A stretch of DNA of 5,601 bases, taken from positions 1-5,601 of the forward strand of contig SLLW01000297.1 of NCBI GenBank assembly GCA_007133875.1. Reading direction: 5' to 3'. The DNA is from Balneolales bacterium (lineage in GTDB: Bacteria; Bacteroidota; Rhodothermia; Balneolales; Natronogracilivirgulaceae). Below are positions 1-5,601 of this stretch, in pieces. The notes under the pieces are model-generated. The model was given only the letters and a program-made list of their open reading frames with translations. It was not told where the DNA came from and searched no databases. Position 1 is the stretch's first letter. Each line of letters begins with the position of its first letter. Both the position numbers and the translations under genes were made by a program.

Positions 1-144
1 ATGGAGATGAATTGGCACCGATATATTGGTATAATGACTAAGATAAGGATCTGGTTCACTTCCACCATCACCAGCCAATACTATATGAGCCGAAGTTGCC
101 ATTGTAAGAAACAACAGAACACCGGTAAATTGCTTGATTTTCAT
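1..144 (-). CDS. N-terminus of a secreted GxGYxYP-family paralog (partial, runs off left edge)
   Basis: The first 48 codons of a minus-strand gene begin at the ATG at 144. The product starts MKIKQFTGVLLFLTMATSAH, a short basic n-region followed by a hydrophobic core, and then IVLA before GDGGSEPDP. This is a textbook signal peptide with likely cleavage after VLA (residue 24), so the protein is exported. Residues 36-48 read SHYTNISVPIHLH. The same stretch in the large gene to the right is SHYTAIAAPVHLH, at the same place just after its export signal and a short acidic linker. From this shared motif I infer a paralog of that gene, a GxGYxYP putative glycoside hydrolase. There is no Shine-Dalgarno sequence, as in the other clear genes here. 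The catalytic region lies outside the window, so only the family link and export are supported. Confidence 0.75.
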   Translation of the reverse strand, partial: MKIKQFTGVLLFLTMATSAHIVLAGDGGSEPDPYLSHYTNISVPIHLH

Positions 145-224
145 TTTGTCAATTTAACTAAGAATTATTGATGGATAGGGTAACCATGGAATCCCTAAGT
201 GGTTTATTCTAAAGATATTAGACA
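145..224. other. short AT-rich leader before the left-edge paralog
   Basis: These 80 bp separate the end of the pseudogene remnant from the ATG of the left-edge gene. They are AT-rich and carry no convincing ORF, hairpin, -35/-10 pair or Shine-Dalgarno sequence. By position they should hold the 5' leader, and possibly the promoter, of the left-edge gene, unless that gene is read through from the upstream GxGYxYP gene. No terminator is visible between the two genes. Confidence 0.4.
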
Positions 225-441
225 TTAAAAAATATAAGATTCTGGCTCAGCTATACTGATTTCATCCTTGTTTACCCCCTTTACATGGGGCAAAAGGAAA
301 CTACCCAACAATTCGGCATCCTTTAGGTTATGCGTCCATACGGAGGTTCATGATGGTACATACTTTCGGATTTTCTGGATTTACAGCGTGCCTGTTAATT
401 ATATCAGCCAAATCAAAAATTTGTGTCTCATCACATACCCA
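225..441 (-). pseudogene. decayed C-terminal fragment of a third GxGYxYP-domain gene
   Basis: The gap between the two GxGYxYP genes is not empty. Read on the minus strand from 441, it gives WVCDETQIFDLADIINRHAV, then NPENPKVCTIMNL. The intact gene has WGLSDPEIIELAQKINNHAT, then NPENPEAYSIMNLHAWTHN. A 2-base deletion near 338-345 moves homology into another frame. That frame reads VWTHNLKDAELL, then PHVKGVNKDE, matching AWTHNLEDAKLL and PHVKVVNMDE, and runs to a TAA at 225-227. In the first frame a TAA follows soon after the shift. At the DNA level, 280-290 equals 1320-1330 (tttacatgggg) and 367-375 equals 1409-1417 (cggattttc). Everything before the conserved Trp is missing, and homology starts within 20 bp of the upstream stop codon. 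No T9SS tail is present. I infer a relic of a tandem copy, most of which was deleted. Confidence 0.85.
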
Positions 442-460
442 CTCACTTTTGGCCAACTAT

Positions 461-2977
461 TTATTTAATAAGAGTCATGGTACGAGTTTGAACCTTATCA
501 TTGACTTGTATACGATACATATATATTCCACTGGAAAGGTTGGAGCCGTCGAAAGTGACTTGGTGTCGCCCTGCACTTATATTTTCATCTACCAGAGTGG
601 TGATGTGCTGCCCCTGGATATTGTAGACATTCAATGCCACTTTTGAGGCTTCCGGTACACTGAATGCAATCTGTGTGAGGGGATTAAAAGGATTAGGGTA
701 GTTTTGCTCCAGATGAACTTGCTCCGGACGATCCGCAATTTCACCCTCGTCAATCGAGGTCGCCTCTTCCACCTCTTTCCTGACTTTAACCATATCCACC
801 AGAAATTCGGGCATTCCATCTTCGCCATGCCATACGGCCATTTCCACATCCAGTTCAGCCGCCCCCAGTGGTGCCTCCATGGTAAGTCCAACATCTACAA
901 AACCGTCTGTATCTTCCGGCATCATGTGTTCGGTTTCATCAATGAAATCGCCATTTCCATCATAGAAACGGAGTTTATAGTTCGCTCCGTTGTTATGTTT
1001 GCCATAAACATCAACCAATGCCTCAAGCTTATAAACTTTACCAGATTCCACCCCGATTCGATCACTGAATATCTGTATAAGAGGCCCACCGGTATAAAAC
1101 AGCATTTGTCCATCATCACTGGGATCCAGCTCAAATCTGTCCATGTCATGGCAGTCGGCTGCATTCCAGTCCTCATAACATCTCCAGTAATCAAAGCCAT
1201 CTGCAAAATTATGATTTGCAAGCAAGTTCTCACCAAAGACTCTGTCATCATGATCCGGCTCATAATCAGGGTCTACATTTTTGACAATTTGCTGAAAAAA
1301 CTCATCCATATTCACCACTTTTACATGGGGATCCAAATTATCAATCAATAGCTTTGCATCTTCCAGGTTGTGAGTCCAGGCGTGAAGATTCATTATTGAA
1401 TAAGCTTCCGGATTTTCGGGATTTGTAGCATGGTTGTTAATTTTTTGAGCCAGTTCGATGATTTCTGGATCACTTAACCCCCACATGTTCTCACGCATGG
1501 CAACAACAGGTTTTCCGTTAATGAATTCCATTTGCCCGGCGCCTGCCTCATACTGATAGTAATTCACATAGTAGACCCCCCTGATATTCGACTTTTCAGT
1601 GTACTTGGAGGCCGTCTCGTAAAATGTTTCTGACCCGAAATCGGCCGGGTCCAGCATGCCTATATAGGACAAATCCGAACGCCCCATATACTCATTAACA
1701 ATTTCCAGATGGTCTTCCAGATAAGGATACTCACTGGGGAACATATAACCCGATCCGGTACCTCCAATGACAAAATAGTCGGTATCCTTTGCCTCCTCAT
1801 AATACCATTGCATGGCGGACGGAGCCAGGTCGATCATGGAACCGGGAATAGTCCAGTTTATCGGAAATTCGCCACTTGCAGGACTGTCAAAATATATGCC
1901 ATCATCGGCTAATCCTTGTAATACATAAGAGTAGTTATCACCGTCGCTCATAGTTATAGCCAGGTAGTGAGCTTCCTGGGGAGTATTAATATTATCGACT
2001 GTAACGTTATCTCTTTTTTGACTCAGGGAATCTACCTGGACCCCTGCTAGAGTTGACAAATTCATGACCCAATCGGAGGGATTGGTAAATATTCCATGCA
2101 TTCCTGCATCACCAACATATTCTCTTTCATCCTTATCCTTAAAGGCCCAACCCCAACCAAACTGAGGTGAGTCGGGAGCTACCCAGCTATAAACCTCGTC
2201 TTCAAATCCGGCCGGCTCATCATCTGTTTCATGGTACACAAATGCCTGTGTTGCAATTGCATAATCCCGTAACTGCATGATATTGTAATTCTGGGTGATG
2301 AGTAAATTATTATTCAGCTCATCTTTGTATTCGTTAAATACCTCCTCATTCGTCATCCCCCGAACATCCAGTATCTTTTCCAGACCCATATCATCAATTG
2401 CTGGTTTCAGGCTTTCACTGATTACAATACCATTTTTTATACCGGCTAATGATGTTGCTGCATTTGTCTCTTCTGTACCCCAGCCTCCGGGAACCCCTCC
2501 CCCTTGAGTGAGTAAATAACCAGATACGTCATCTTTAAAATCTTCGAGTATGGCCATGGCATCCGTGCGCAGCTCAGTAGTGACATCATTGTTGCTCTTC
2601 ATGGATTCCAGCCAGAAGTTATAGCTATCTCTCTGATTTACATCTGTAACATAGATTCTCGGTTCCACTTGCGCCAGAAGTCCTTGCAGGGAAGTAATCA
2701 TTTGATACTCGTCCAGGGACATGTCTGACCGGTCTATCACATGAAGATGAACCGGAGCAGCAATGGCGGTATAGTGGCTGGGTGCAGAATCATTCTCACT
2801 TGATATTTCAGCAGATTGATCAACTGTGGATGCCAATACCCCTTGAACAGATATCACAAACATAAAAATAACTACCGCCAGTAAAATAGTTGTCACCCGA
2901 AATAAGTGGTGATTTAAGAAGATAGACAGATCGTAATCGGAATTTTTCAAAACAGAACCTTTTGTTTGGTTAATCAT
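461..2977 (-). CDS. secreted GxGYxYP-family putative glycoside hydrolase with carbohydrate-binding-like module and T9SS sorting domain
   Basis: Numbering is from the ATG at 2977 (838 aa). Residues 25-49 form a hydrophobic export signal ending VQGVLAS. A Ser/Glu/Asp-rich linker follows, then SHYTAIAAPVHLHVID (67-82), which opens the GxGYxYP N-terminal domain. SDGDN (344-348) and GSGYMFP (408-414), the family's signature, lie in the C-terminal GxGYxYP domain, which also has MNLHAWTHN (529-537). Residues about 580-737 (GENLLANHNF to FLVDMVKV) look like a CBM4/9-type beta-sandwich. The only two cysteines of the mature protein lie here (600 and 609), possibly a disulfide. Residues about 754-838, with NYPNPFNPLTQI, are a type A T9SS C-terminal domain, so the product should be exported through the outer membrane and attached to the surface or released. 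Glycosidase activity is predicted for the family; the substrate is unknown. The start is uncertain: a TTG at 3061 (866 aa) has AAGG six bases upstream, and a TTG at 2950 follows AAAGG and gives a shorter n-region. No Shine-Dalgarno sequence precedes the ATG. Confidence 0.88.
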   Translation of the reverse strand: MINQTKGSVLKNSDYDLSIFLNHHLFRVTTILLAVVIFMFVISVQGVLASTVDQSAEISSENDSAPSHYTAIAAPVHLHVIDRSDMSLDEYQMITSLQGLLAQVEPRIYVTDVNQRDSYNFWLESMKSNNDVTTELRTDAMAILEDFKDDVSGYLLTQGGGVPGGWGTEETNAATSLAGIKNGIVISESLKPAIDDMGLEKILDVRGMTNEEVFNEYKDELNNNLLITQNYNIMQLRDYAIATQAFVYHETDDEPAGFEDEVYSWVAPDSPQFGWGWAFKDKDEREYVGDAGMHGIFTNPSDWVMNLSTLAGVQVDSLSQKRDNVTVDNINTPQEAHYLAITMSDGDNYSYVLQGLADDGIYFDSPASGEFPINWTIPGSMIDLAPSAMQWYYEEAKDTDYFVIGGTGSGYMFPSEYPYLEDHLEIVNEYMGRSDLSYIGMLDPADFGSETFYETASKYTEKSNIRGVYYVNYYQYEAGAGQMEFINGKPVVAMRENMWGLSDPEIIELAQKINNHATNPENPEAYSIMNLHAWTHNLEDAKLLIDNLDPHVKVVNMDEFFQQIVKNVDPDYEPDHDDRVFGENLLANHNFADGFDYWRCYEDWNAADCHDMDRFELDPSDDGQMLFYTGGPLIQIFSDRIGVESGKVYKLEALVDVYGKHNNGANYKLRFYDGNGDFIDETEHMMPEDTDGFVDVGLTMEAPLGAAELDVEMAVWHGEDGMPEFLVDMVKVRKEVEEATSIDEGEIADRPEQVHLEQNYPNPFNPLTQIAFSVPEASKVALNVYNIQGQHITTLVDENISAGRHQVTFDGSNLSSGIYMYRIQVNDKVQTRTMTLIK

Positions 2978-3099
2978 TATGAGCGAGAAACAGAGGTGCT
3001 TTATTTTATCATTTATTTTATCATCCTGCCACAAAATTGCAATTATTTTTATCAACTTCAATCAATACCTTGTAAATTCTGGTGAAAATGCAATACACT

Positions 3100-3121
3100 T
3101 TGTTTATAACAATGTAAACAA
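3100..3121. repeat. inverted repeat TTGTTTA-N8-TAAACAA (candidate operator)
   Basis: This is a perfect 7-bp inverted repeat with an 8-bp spacer. It overlaps the weak promoter drawn for the minus-strand enzyme gene. TGTAAAC-like half sites in symmetric arrangement are common among LacI-family operators, so binding by the adjacent regulator is a reasonable guess. In an AT-rich region a 7-bp arm could also arise by chance. Confidence 0.4.
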
Positions 3122-3143
3122 CTGTTATACTTGCTGTTATACT
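3122..3143. repeat. tandem CTGTTATACT direct repeat
   Basis: Two exact copies of ctgttatact occur at 3122-3131 and 3134-3143, 12 bp apart. The core heptamer also appears inverted as ataacag at 3210-3216. Separately, tataaca at 3105-3111 pairs with tgttata at 3123-3129. The cluster lies upstream of the minus-strand enzyme gene, next to the inverted repeat at 3100-3121, and could be a multi-copy protein-binding site. The binding protein is unknown. Confidence 0.45.
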
Positions 3144-3314
3144 CTTCGGGCGCATTTTGGATCCGTTATTACCCGGGTTTTGCAGCTACCTTTCCTACTG
3201 GTAATGAGCATAACAGCAGTACACTGTTCAAATACCGTTGTTCTGATAACGCTTTTTTGAGAAACTCTTGCTTAGATGCCATTATCTGTTCCACTCAGAA
3301 AGGTATCTATCAGG

Positions 3315-3338
3315 GATTGATCCATGTCATGATCAATC
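3315..3338. repeat. inverted repeat GATTGATC-N8-GATCAATC
   Basis: This is a perfect 8-bp inverted repeat with spacer catgtcat, in the middle of the divergent intergenic region. No T-run follows, so it is unlikely to be a terminator. Its length (24 bp) and dyad symmetry fit a dimeric regulator's site, possibly that of the neighbouring LacI-type protein, but nothing in the window proves this. Confidence 0.4.
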
Positions 3339-3451
3339 TCAAACGCATTCGCCATTTACTGCGCAAAATGTAGTTTGATCGTCCGATTGCTGTAGGCCGT
3401 CACCCGGAAAATGCCGGATGTCAATGATATTAAATAATTTTACCTATATTA

Positions 3452-3474
3452 TAGTGGATTTTTTTCATCCACTA
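3452..3474. promoter_or_regulatory. inverted repeat TAGTGGAT-N7-ATCCACTA just upstream of the lacI-type gene
   Basis: Perfect 8-bp arms flank ttttttc, ending 11 bp before the ATG at 3486. The left arm overlaps the possible -10 element TATTAT (3447-3452), so the dyad would cover the start of transcription. It could be an autoregulatory operator. In the mRNA it would form a small hairpin just before the start codon. The sequence alone does not decide between these. Its arms do not match the repeats at 3100-3121 or 3315-3338. Confidence 0.45.
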
Positions 3475-3485
3475 ATAGATTTTTT

Positions 3486-4499
3486 ATGAAAGTAAATCTA
3501 AAAGATATAGCCAGAGCTACCGGTTTTTCGTTATCAACGGTATCTCTGGCATTGCGGGGAAAGGGGCGCATATCTGAACAAAATCGTAGTAAAATATTAG
3601 TCAGAGCCTCGGAAATGGGATATAAATGCTCGCCGAAAAAAAAGAGTGCCTCGAAAAATCGCCATCTTTATTTTGCCCTCATTATGCAACTTGAAAAGAG
3701 CGAATTTTATCCTGCGTTTTATAAAGGCTTTACGGATGCTGCCCACAATAAAAATATAGAAATCAGTCTTTTCAATGTTTTTGGCAATAATGAACGAGTT
3801 GAAGCTTTGATAAAAAACCTGATTGATATTGGGTATTCAGCAGCAGTACTTTTTATACCCTCATTAAAGCAGAAACAATATCAGCTCCTTCAGAACTCCA
3901 TTCCAGAAGGCTTTCCCGTAATATCTTGCTCAAACATTAATAACCCGGTATTAGATACCGTAACCTTCGATGCCTACAGCGGTGCGTATCTGGTGGCCAA
4001 ACATTTTTATAGTCAAAAATTTCGCCGATTCGGGATTATTGAAGGCCCACAGAATAAACCAGAGGCCCTGTTCCGAACCAATGGGTTTACTGATTTCACC
4101 AAGCAAAGGTCTGATTCCAAGATTGTATGGTCCTACATCGGTGATTACACCAGATACAGTGGTGTTTGTGCATTTGATAATTTTGAAAATGCAACAGAGA
4201 AACCTGAGGCCATATTTGCAGTTAATGATGCCATGGCTGTTAGTTTTTTAGATAAAGCTCGTTCTAAGGGATGGATCATTCCTGAAGACCTGGCCATTGC
4301 CGGATACGATAACCTTCCAATGTCGGAGTATAATTTTCCCAACATCTCCTCTGTTAAGACAGACTTTGAAGCCCTTGGGGAAAATGCTATTGCCGCCCTA
4401 CTTGACCGGTTGAATCGTCCAAGACCTTCACAGGGCATGACCAGCCTGCTACCTGTCAGCTTAGAAGTTCGGGAATCAAGTAAAATAAGATTCAAGTGA
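3486..4499 (+). CDS. LacI-family transcriptional regulator
   Basis: The product has 337 residues, normal for LacI/GalR proteins. Residues 3-48 (VNLKDIARATGFSLSTVSLA, then LRGKGRISEQNRSKIL and ASEMGYK) are the LacI helix-turn-helix, with the recognition helix at SLSTVSLALRG. Residues about 60-337 form a periplasmic-binding-protein-like sugar-sensing core with typical landmarks: EAIFAVNDAMA (241-251), PEDLAIAGYDN (266-275) and a C-terminal SSVKTDFEALGENAIAALLD block. The family represses or activates sugar-use genes in the cytoplasm according to a bound ligand. It is divergent from the GxGYxYP gene, so control of that array is the obvious inference. Oddity: the hinge between the HTH and the core reads KCSPKKKSASKNRH. 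It lacks the usual PN..AR.L hinge-helix pattern and the Leu that wedges into the minor groove. There is no Shine-Dalgarno sequence; the ATG directly precedes the HTH and is the only sensible start. Confidence 0.93.
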   Translation: MKVNLKDIARATGFSLSTVSLALRGKGRISEQNRSKILVRASEMGYKCSPKKKSASKNRHLYFALIMQLEKSEFYPAFYKGFTDAAHNKNIEISLFNVFGNNERVEALIKNLIDIGYSAAVLFIPSLKQKQYQLLQNSIPEGFPVISCSNINNPVLDTVTFDAYSGAYLVAKHFYSQKFRRFGIIEGPQNKPEALFRTNGFTDFTKQRSDSKIVWSYIGDYTRYSGVCAFDNFENATEKPEAIFAVNDAMAVSFLDKARSKGWIIPEDLAIAGYDNLPMSEYNFPNISSVKTDFEALGENAIAALLDRLNRPRPSQGMTSLLPVSLEVRESSKIRFK

Positions 4500-4573
4500 A
4501 TTATTTGGGGATCAAGCATATGGTTTGCACATCCGGAACAAAAGAAACTTGGTGTCTGGCAATCTGCTTAAAA

Positions 4574-4612
4574 AAAAATGCGAACCCGGTTTTACACCAG
4601 ATTCGCATTTTT
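4574..4612 (-). terminator. rho-independent terminator after tRNA-Asn (possibly bidirectional)
   Basis: The arms aaaaatgcgaa (4574-4584) and ttcgcattttt (4602-4612) form a perfect 11-bp inverted repeat. Inside, CTGG and CCGG (minus-strand reading) extend the stem with one G-U pair around a TGTAAAA loop. On the minus strand the hairpin ends in a run of eight U, right after the 3' end of the tRNA, so it should terminate the truA/tRNA transcript. On the plus strand the stem ends in five U and lies about 75 bp past the lacI-type stop codon, so it could also end that transcript. The convergent gene arrangement supports the dual role. Confidence 0.88.
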
Positions 4613-4613
4613 G

Positions 4614-4685
<72 letters not shown>

Positions 4686-4737
4686 GTGGCAGTTGAATAC
4701 TTGTTTTGTTAACAAGATTTTGAATATAACAAGTCTT

Positions 4738-5499
4738 TCACCTGTGAGTCAAGTCCAAAACAGACTTTGGATAAAAAACTTTTTCAAGGAACAGGCCCCT
4801 GGCCGGAGCCAAGGCAATATTATCAATTTCTGTGCCCTCAACCAAATGATTCTTGAACCAGATTACACTTTTTTTTCCGGTGCCTACACTGACCAGACCT
4901 CCGACGATTGCGCGAACCATCGACCTTAAAAACCGATTCGCACGAATACGCAGAAATACCAGGCTCTCATTCTCCATTTCAATGGATGATTCCATAATGG
5001 TACACCTGCTATGGGTCAACTCTTCGGAATTCCGGGAAAAGCCGGAAAAGTCGTTCTCACCCTCCAGTGCCGCCACACATTCACGTATAGCAACCCAATC
5101 CAGTCCGTCTCCAGGATACCAGGCATACCTCCGGCAAAACGGATCCCGCTGCAGCAAAAGCTGATAGCGGTACTGTCGCCAACCGGCATCAAACCGGGCA
5201 TGAAAGTGCTCTCCGGTCTCCCGGATCTCTTTGACATATATATCTTCCGGAAGCATTCGCTGCAGACGGTAGACCAGATCATCACACTCTACCGGAATAT
5301 GGGTCTCGAAATGAGCGAACTGCTCTTCGGCATGAACACCGGTATCGGTCCGGCCGGATCCATACAACTTTATTTCTTCCTGGATTACCCGGCTTGCCGC
5401 CTCTTCAACCACTCCCTGAACCGTTTCATGGTCAGGCTGACGCTGCCACCCGTAATACCGGGTTCCGTCATAACTGAGCTGCATCACATATCGGGGCAT
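4738..5499 (-). CDS. truA: tRNA pseudouridine(38-40) synthase TruA
   Basis: The 253-residue product is of usual length for TruA, the cytoplasmic enzyme that converts U38, U39 and U40 in the anticodon arm of many tRNAs to pseudouridine. It starts MPRYVMQLSYDGTRYYGWQR, the family's beta-strand opening. The catalytic Asp is D52 in GSGRTDTGVHA (48-57). Other family landmarks are FHARFDAGWRQYRYQL (99-114), GENDFSGFSR (147-156), NRFLRSMVRAIVGGLVSVGTGK (188-209) and APARGLFLEKVFY (231-243). The ATG at 5499 is the only start that keeps the N-terminal strand. It has no Shine-Dalgarno sequence and lies 41 bp after the stop of the upstream gene, so the two may share a transcript. The GC content is visibly higher than in the lacI and GxGYxYP part of the window. 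Confidence 0.97.
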   Translation of the reverse strand: MPRYVMQLSYDGTRYYGWQRQPDHETVQGVVEEAASRVIQEEIKLYGSGRTDTGVHAEEQFAHFETHIPVECDDLVYRLQRMLPEDIYVKEIRETGEHFHARFDAGWRQYRYQLLLQRDPFCRRYAWYPGDGLDWVAIRECVAALEGENDFSGFSRNSEELTHSRCTIMESSIEMENESLVFLRIRANRFLRSMVRAIVGGLVSVGTGKKSVIWFKNHLVEGTEIDNIALAPARGLFLEKVFYPKSVLDLTHR

Positions 5500-5540
5500 G
5501 GTTGCATGATGGGTTTTGAGCTGCTTAATCCAATCCCTGA

Positions 5541-5601
5541 TTAAAACGAGAACCGCAATCGGGTTTCAAATCCCCGATATTCCGGCCCGGGCACCACATA
5601 G
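5541..5601 (-). CDS. C-terminus of a probable outer-membrane beta-barrel protein (partial, runs off right edge)
   Basis: The last 19 codons of a minus-strand gene end at a TAA at 5541-5543. They read YVVPGPEYRGFETRLRFSF. The alternating polar and hydrophobic residues and the final Phe are the C-terminal beta-signal recognised by the BAM complex. PGPEYRGFETRLRFSF resembles the last strand of TonB-dependent receptors, which often have a PGR.. turn before the terminal strand. The identity is inferred from these few residues only, so the exact family is open. It lies 41 bp upstream of truA on the same strand. Confidence 0.6.
   Translation of the reverse strand, partial: YVVPGPEYRGFETRLRFSF

Larger units (their letters stand above)
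2978..3485. promoter_or_regulatory. long divergent intergenic region between the GxGYxYP gene and lacI-type gene
   Basis: About 500 bp lie between the ATG of the secreted enzyme (minus) and that of the regulator (plus), far more than two promoters need. The part next to the enzyme gene is AT-rich, with a repeated tttattttatca-like stretch. The middle has inverted repeats and CTGTTAT copies, listed separately. No convincing protein-coding gene is present; the short ORFs on both strands match nothing I recognise. A weak sigma70-like pair for the enzyme gene can be drawn on the minus strand: TTTACA, 17 bases, TATTGC, within about 3091-3120. TATTAT at 3447-3452 could be the -10 of the regulator gene, but no -35 is clear. 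Divergence from a LacI-type gene is the main reason to expect operators here. Confidence 0.5.

Noticed and set aside
268..646. Plus-strand ORFs of 66 and 98 codons
   Set aside because: They lie antisense to the pseudogene remnant and the T9SS tail of the large gene, which explain the sequence. Their products resemble no family and look like shadow translations.
704..1351. Long plus-strand ORF of 215 codons
   Set aside because: It is entirely antisense to the carbohydrate-binding-like module of the large gene. Its composition is rich in Ile, His and Phe, as expected from reading acidic codons backwards.
3171..3178. ACCCGGGT perfect palindrome
   Set aside because: It is an 8-bp self-complementary site without a second copy or other support. 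It is expected by chance.
3166..3282. Minus-strand ORF starting MASKQEFLKKALSEQRYLNS at 3282 (about 38 codons)
   Set aside because: It has a plausible start but no recognised family, no Shine-Dalgarno sequence and only chance-level length. The region is better explained as regulatory DNA. It could be a relic of a gene, but I cannot support that.
3131..3373. Plus-strand ORF of 80 codons ending in a basic stretch, considered as a transposase relic
   Set aside because: No transposase motif or terminal inverted repeats can be seen, and its composition is like that of the surrounding non-coding DNA.
3402..3421. CACCCGG/CCGGATG hairpin considered as a terminator
   Set aside because: The stem is short with one mismatch, no T-run follows on either strand, and no gene ends nearby.
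5011..5544. Plus-strand ORF of 177 codons
   Set aside because: It is antisense to truA, whose motifs are unambiguous. No independent protein signal is visible.

Overview
The window looks like chromosomal DNA of a Gram-negative bacterium of the Bacteroidota / Balneolota / Rhodothermota kind. Three things suggest this: a secreted protein with a C-terminal NYPNPFNP type IX secretion (T9SS) sorting domain, a left-edge gene with a clean signal peptide, and the near absence of Shine-Dalgarno sequences before the clear starts. The secreted protein is very acidic, which would fit a marine or halotolerant host. Placement in Balneolota is an inference from the style of the T9SS tail, not proven.

Left half (1-3061, minus strand): a tandem array of GxGYxYP-family sequences, putative glycoside hydrolases. 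The array reads leftwards. The first member is a complete gene of about 838 codons (461-2977) with a signal anchor or signal peptide, GxGYxYP N- and C-terminal domains, a carbohydrate-binding-like beta-sandwich region and a T9SS tail. Next, in the apparent intergenic gap (225-441), is a decayed remnant of the C-terminal part of a second GxGYxYP domain, broken by a 2-base deletion. Last, running off the left edge, is the 48-residue start of a third paralog (1-144).

Middle (2978-4499): a long intergenic region of about 500 bp separates the divergent GxGYxYP gene from a LacI-family regulator on the plus strand. It holds several inverted repeats and a repeated CTGTTAT heptamer, all candidate operator material. 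The layout suggests that the LacI protein senses a sugar and controls the secreted-enzyme array and perhaps itself.

Right half (4500-5601, minus strand): unrelated housekeeping genes converge on lacI. From right to left these are the last 19 codons of a probable outer-membrane beta-barrel protein, truA (tRNA pseudouridine synthase A), a tRNA-Asn(GTT), and a strong rho-independent terminator that may serve both strands. The truA-tRNA segment marks the edge of the accessory carbohydrate locus.

No CRISPR array, insertion sequence or intact transposase was seen. The most notable item is the hidden pseudogene remnant, which shows that the locus has a history of tandem duplication and decay.
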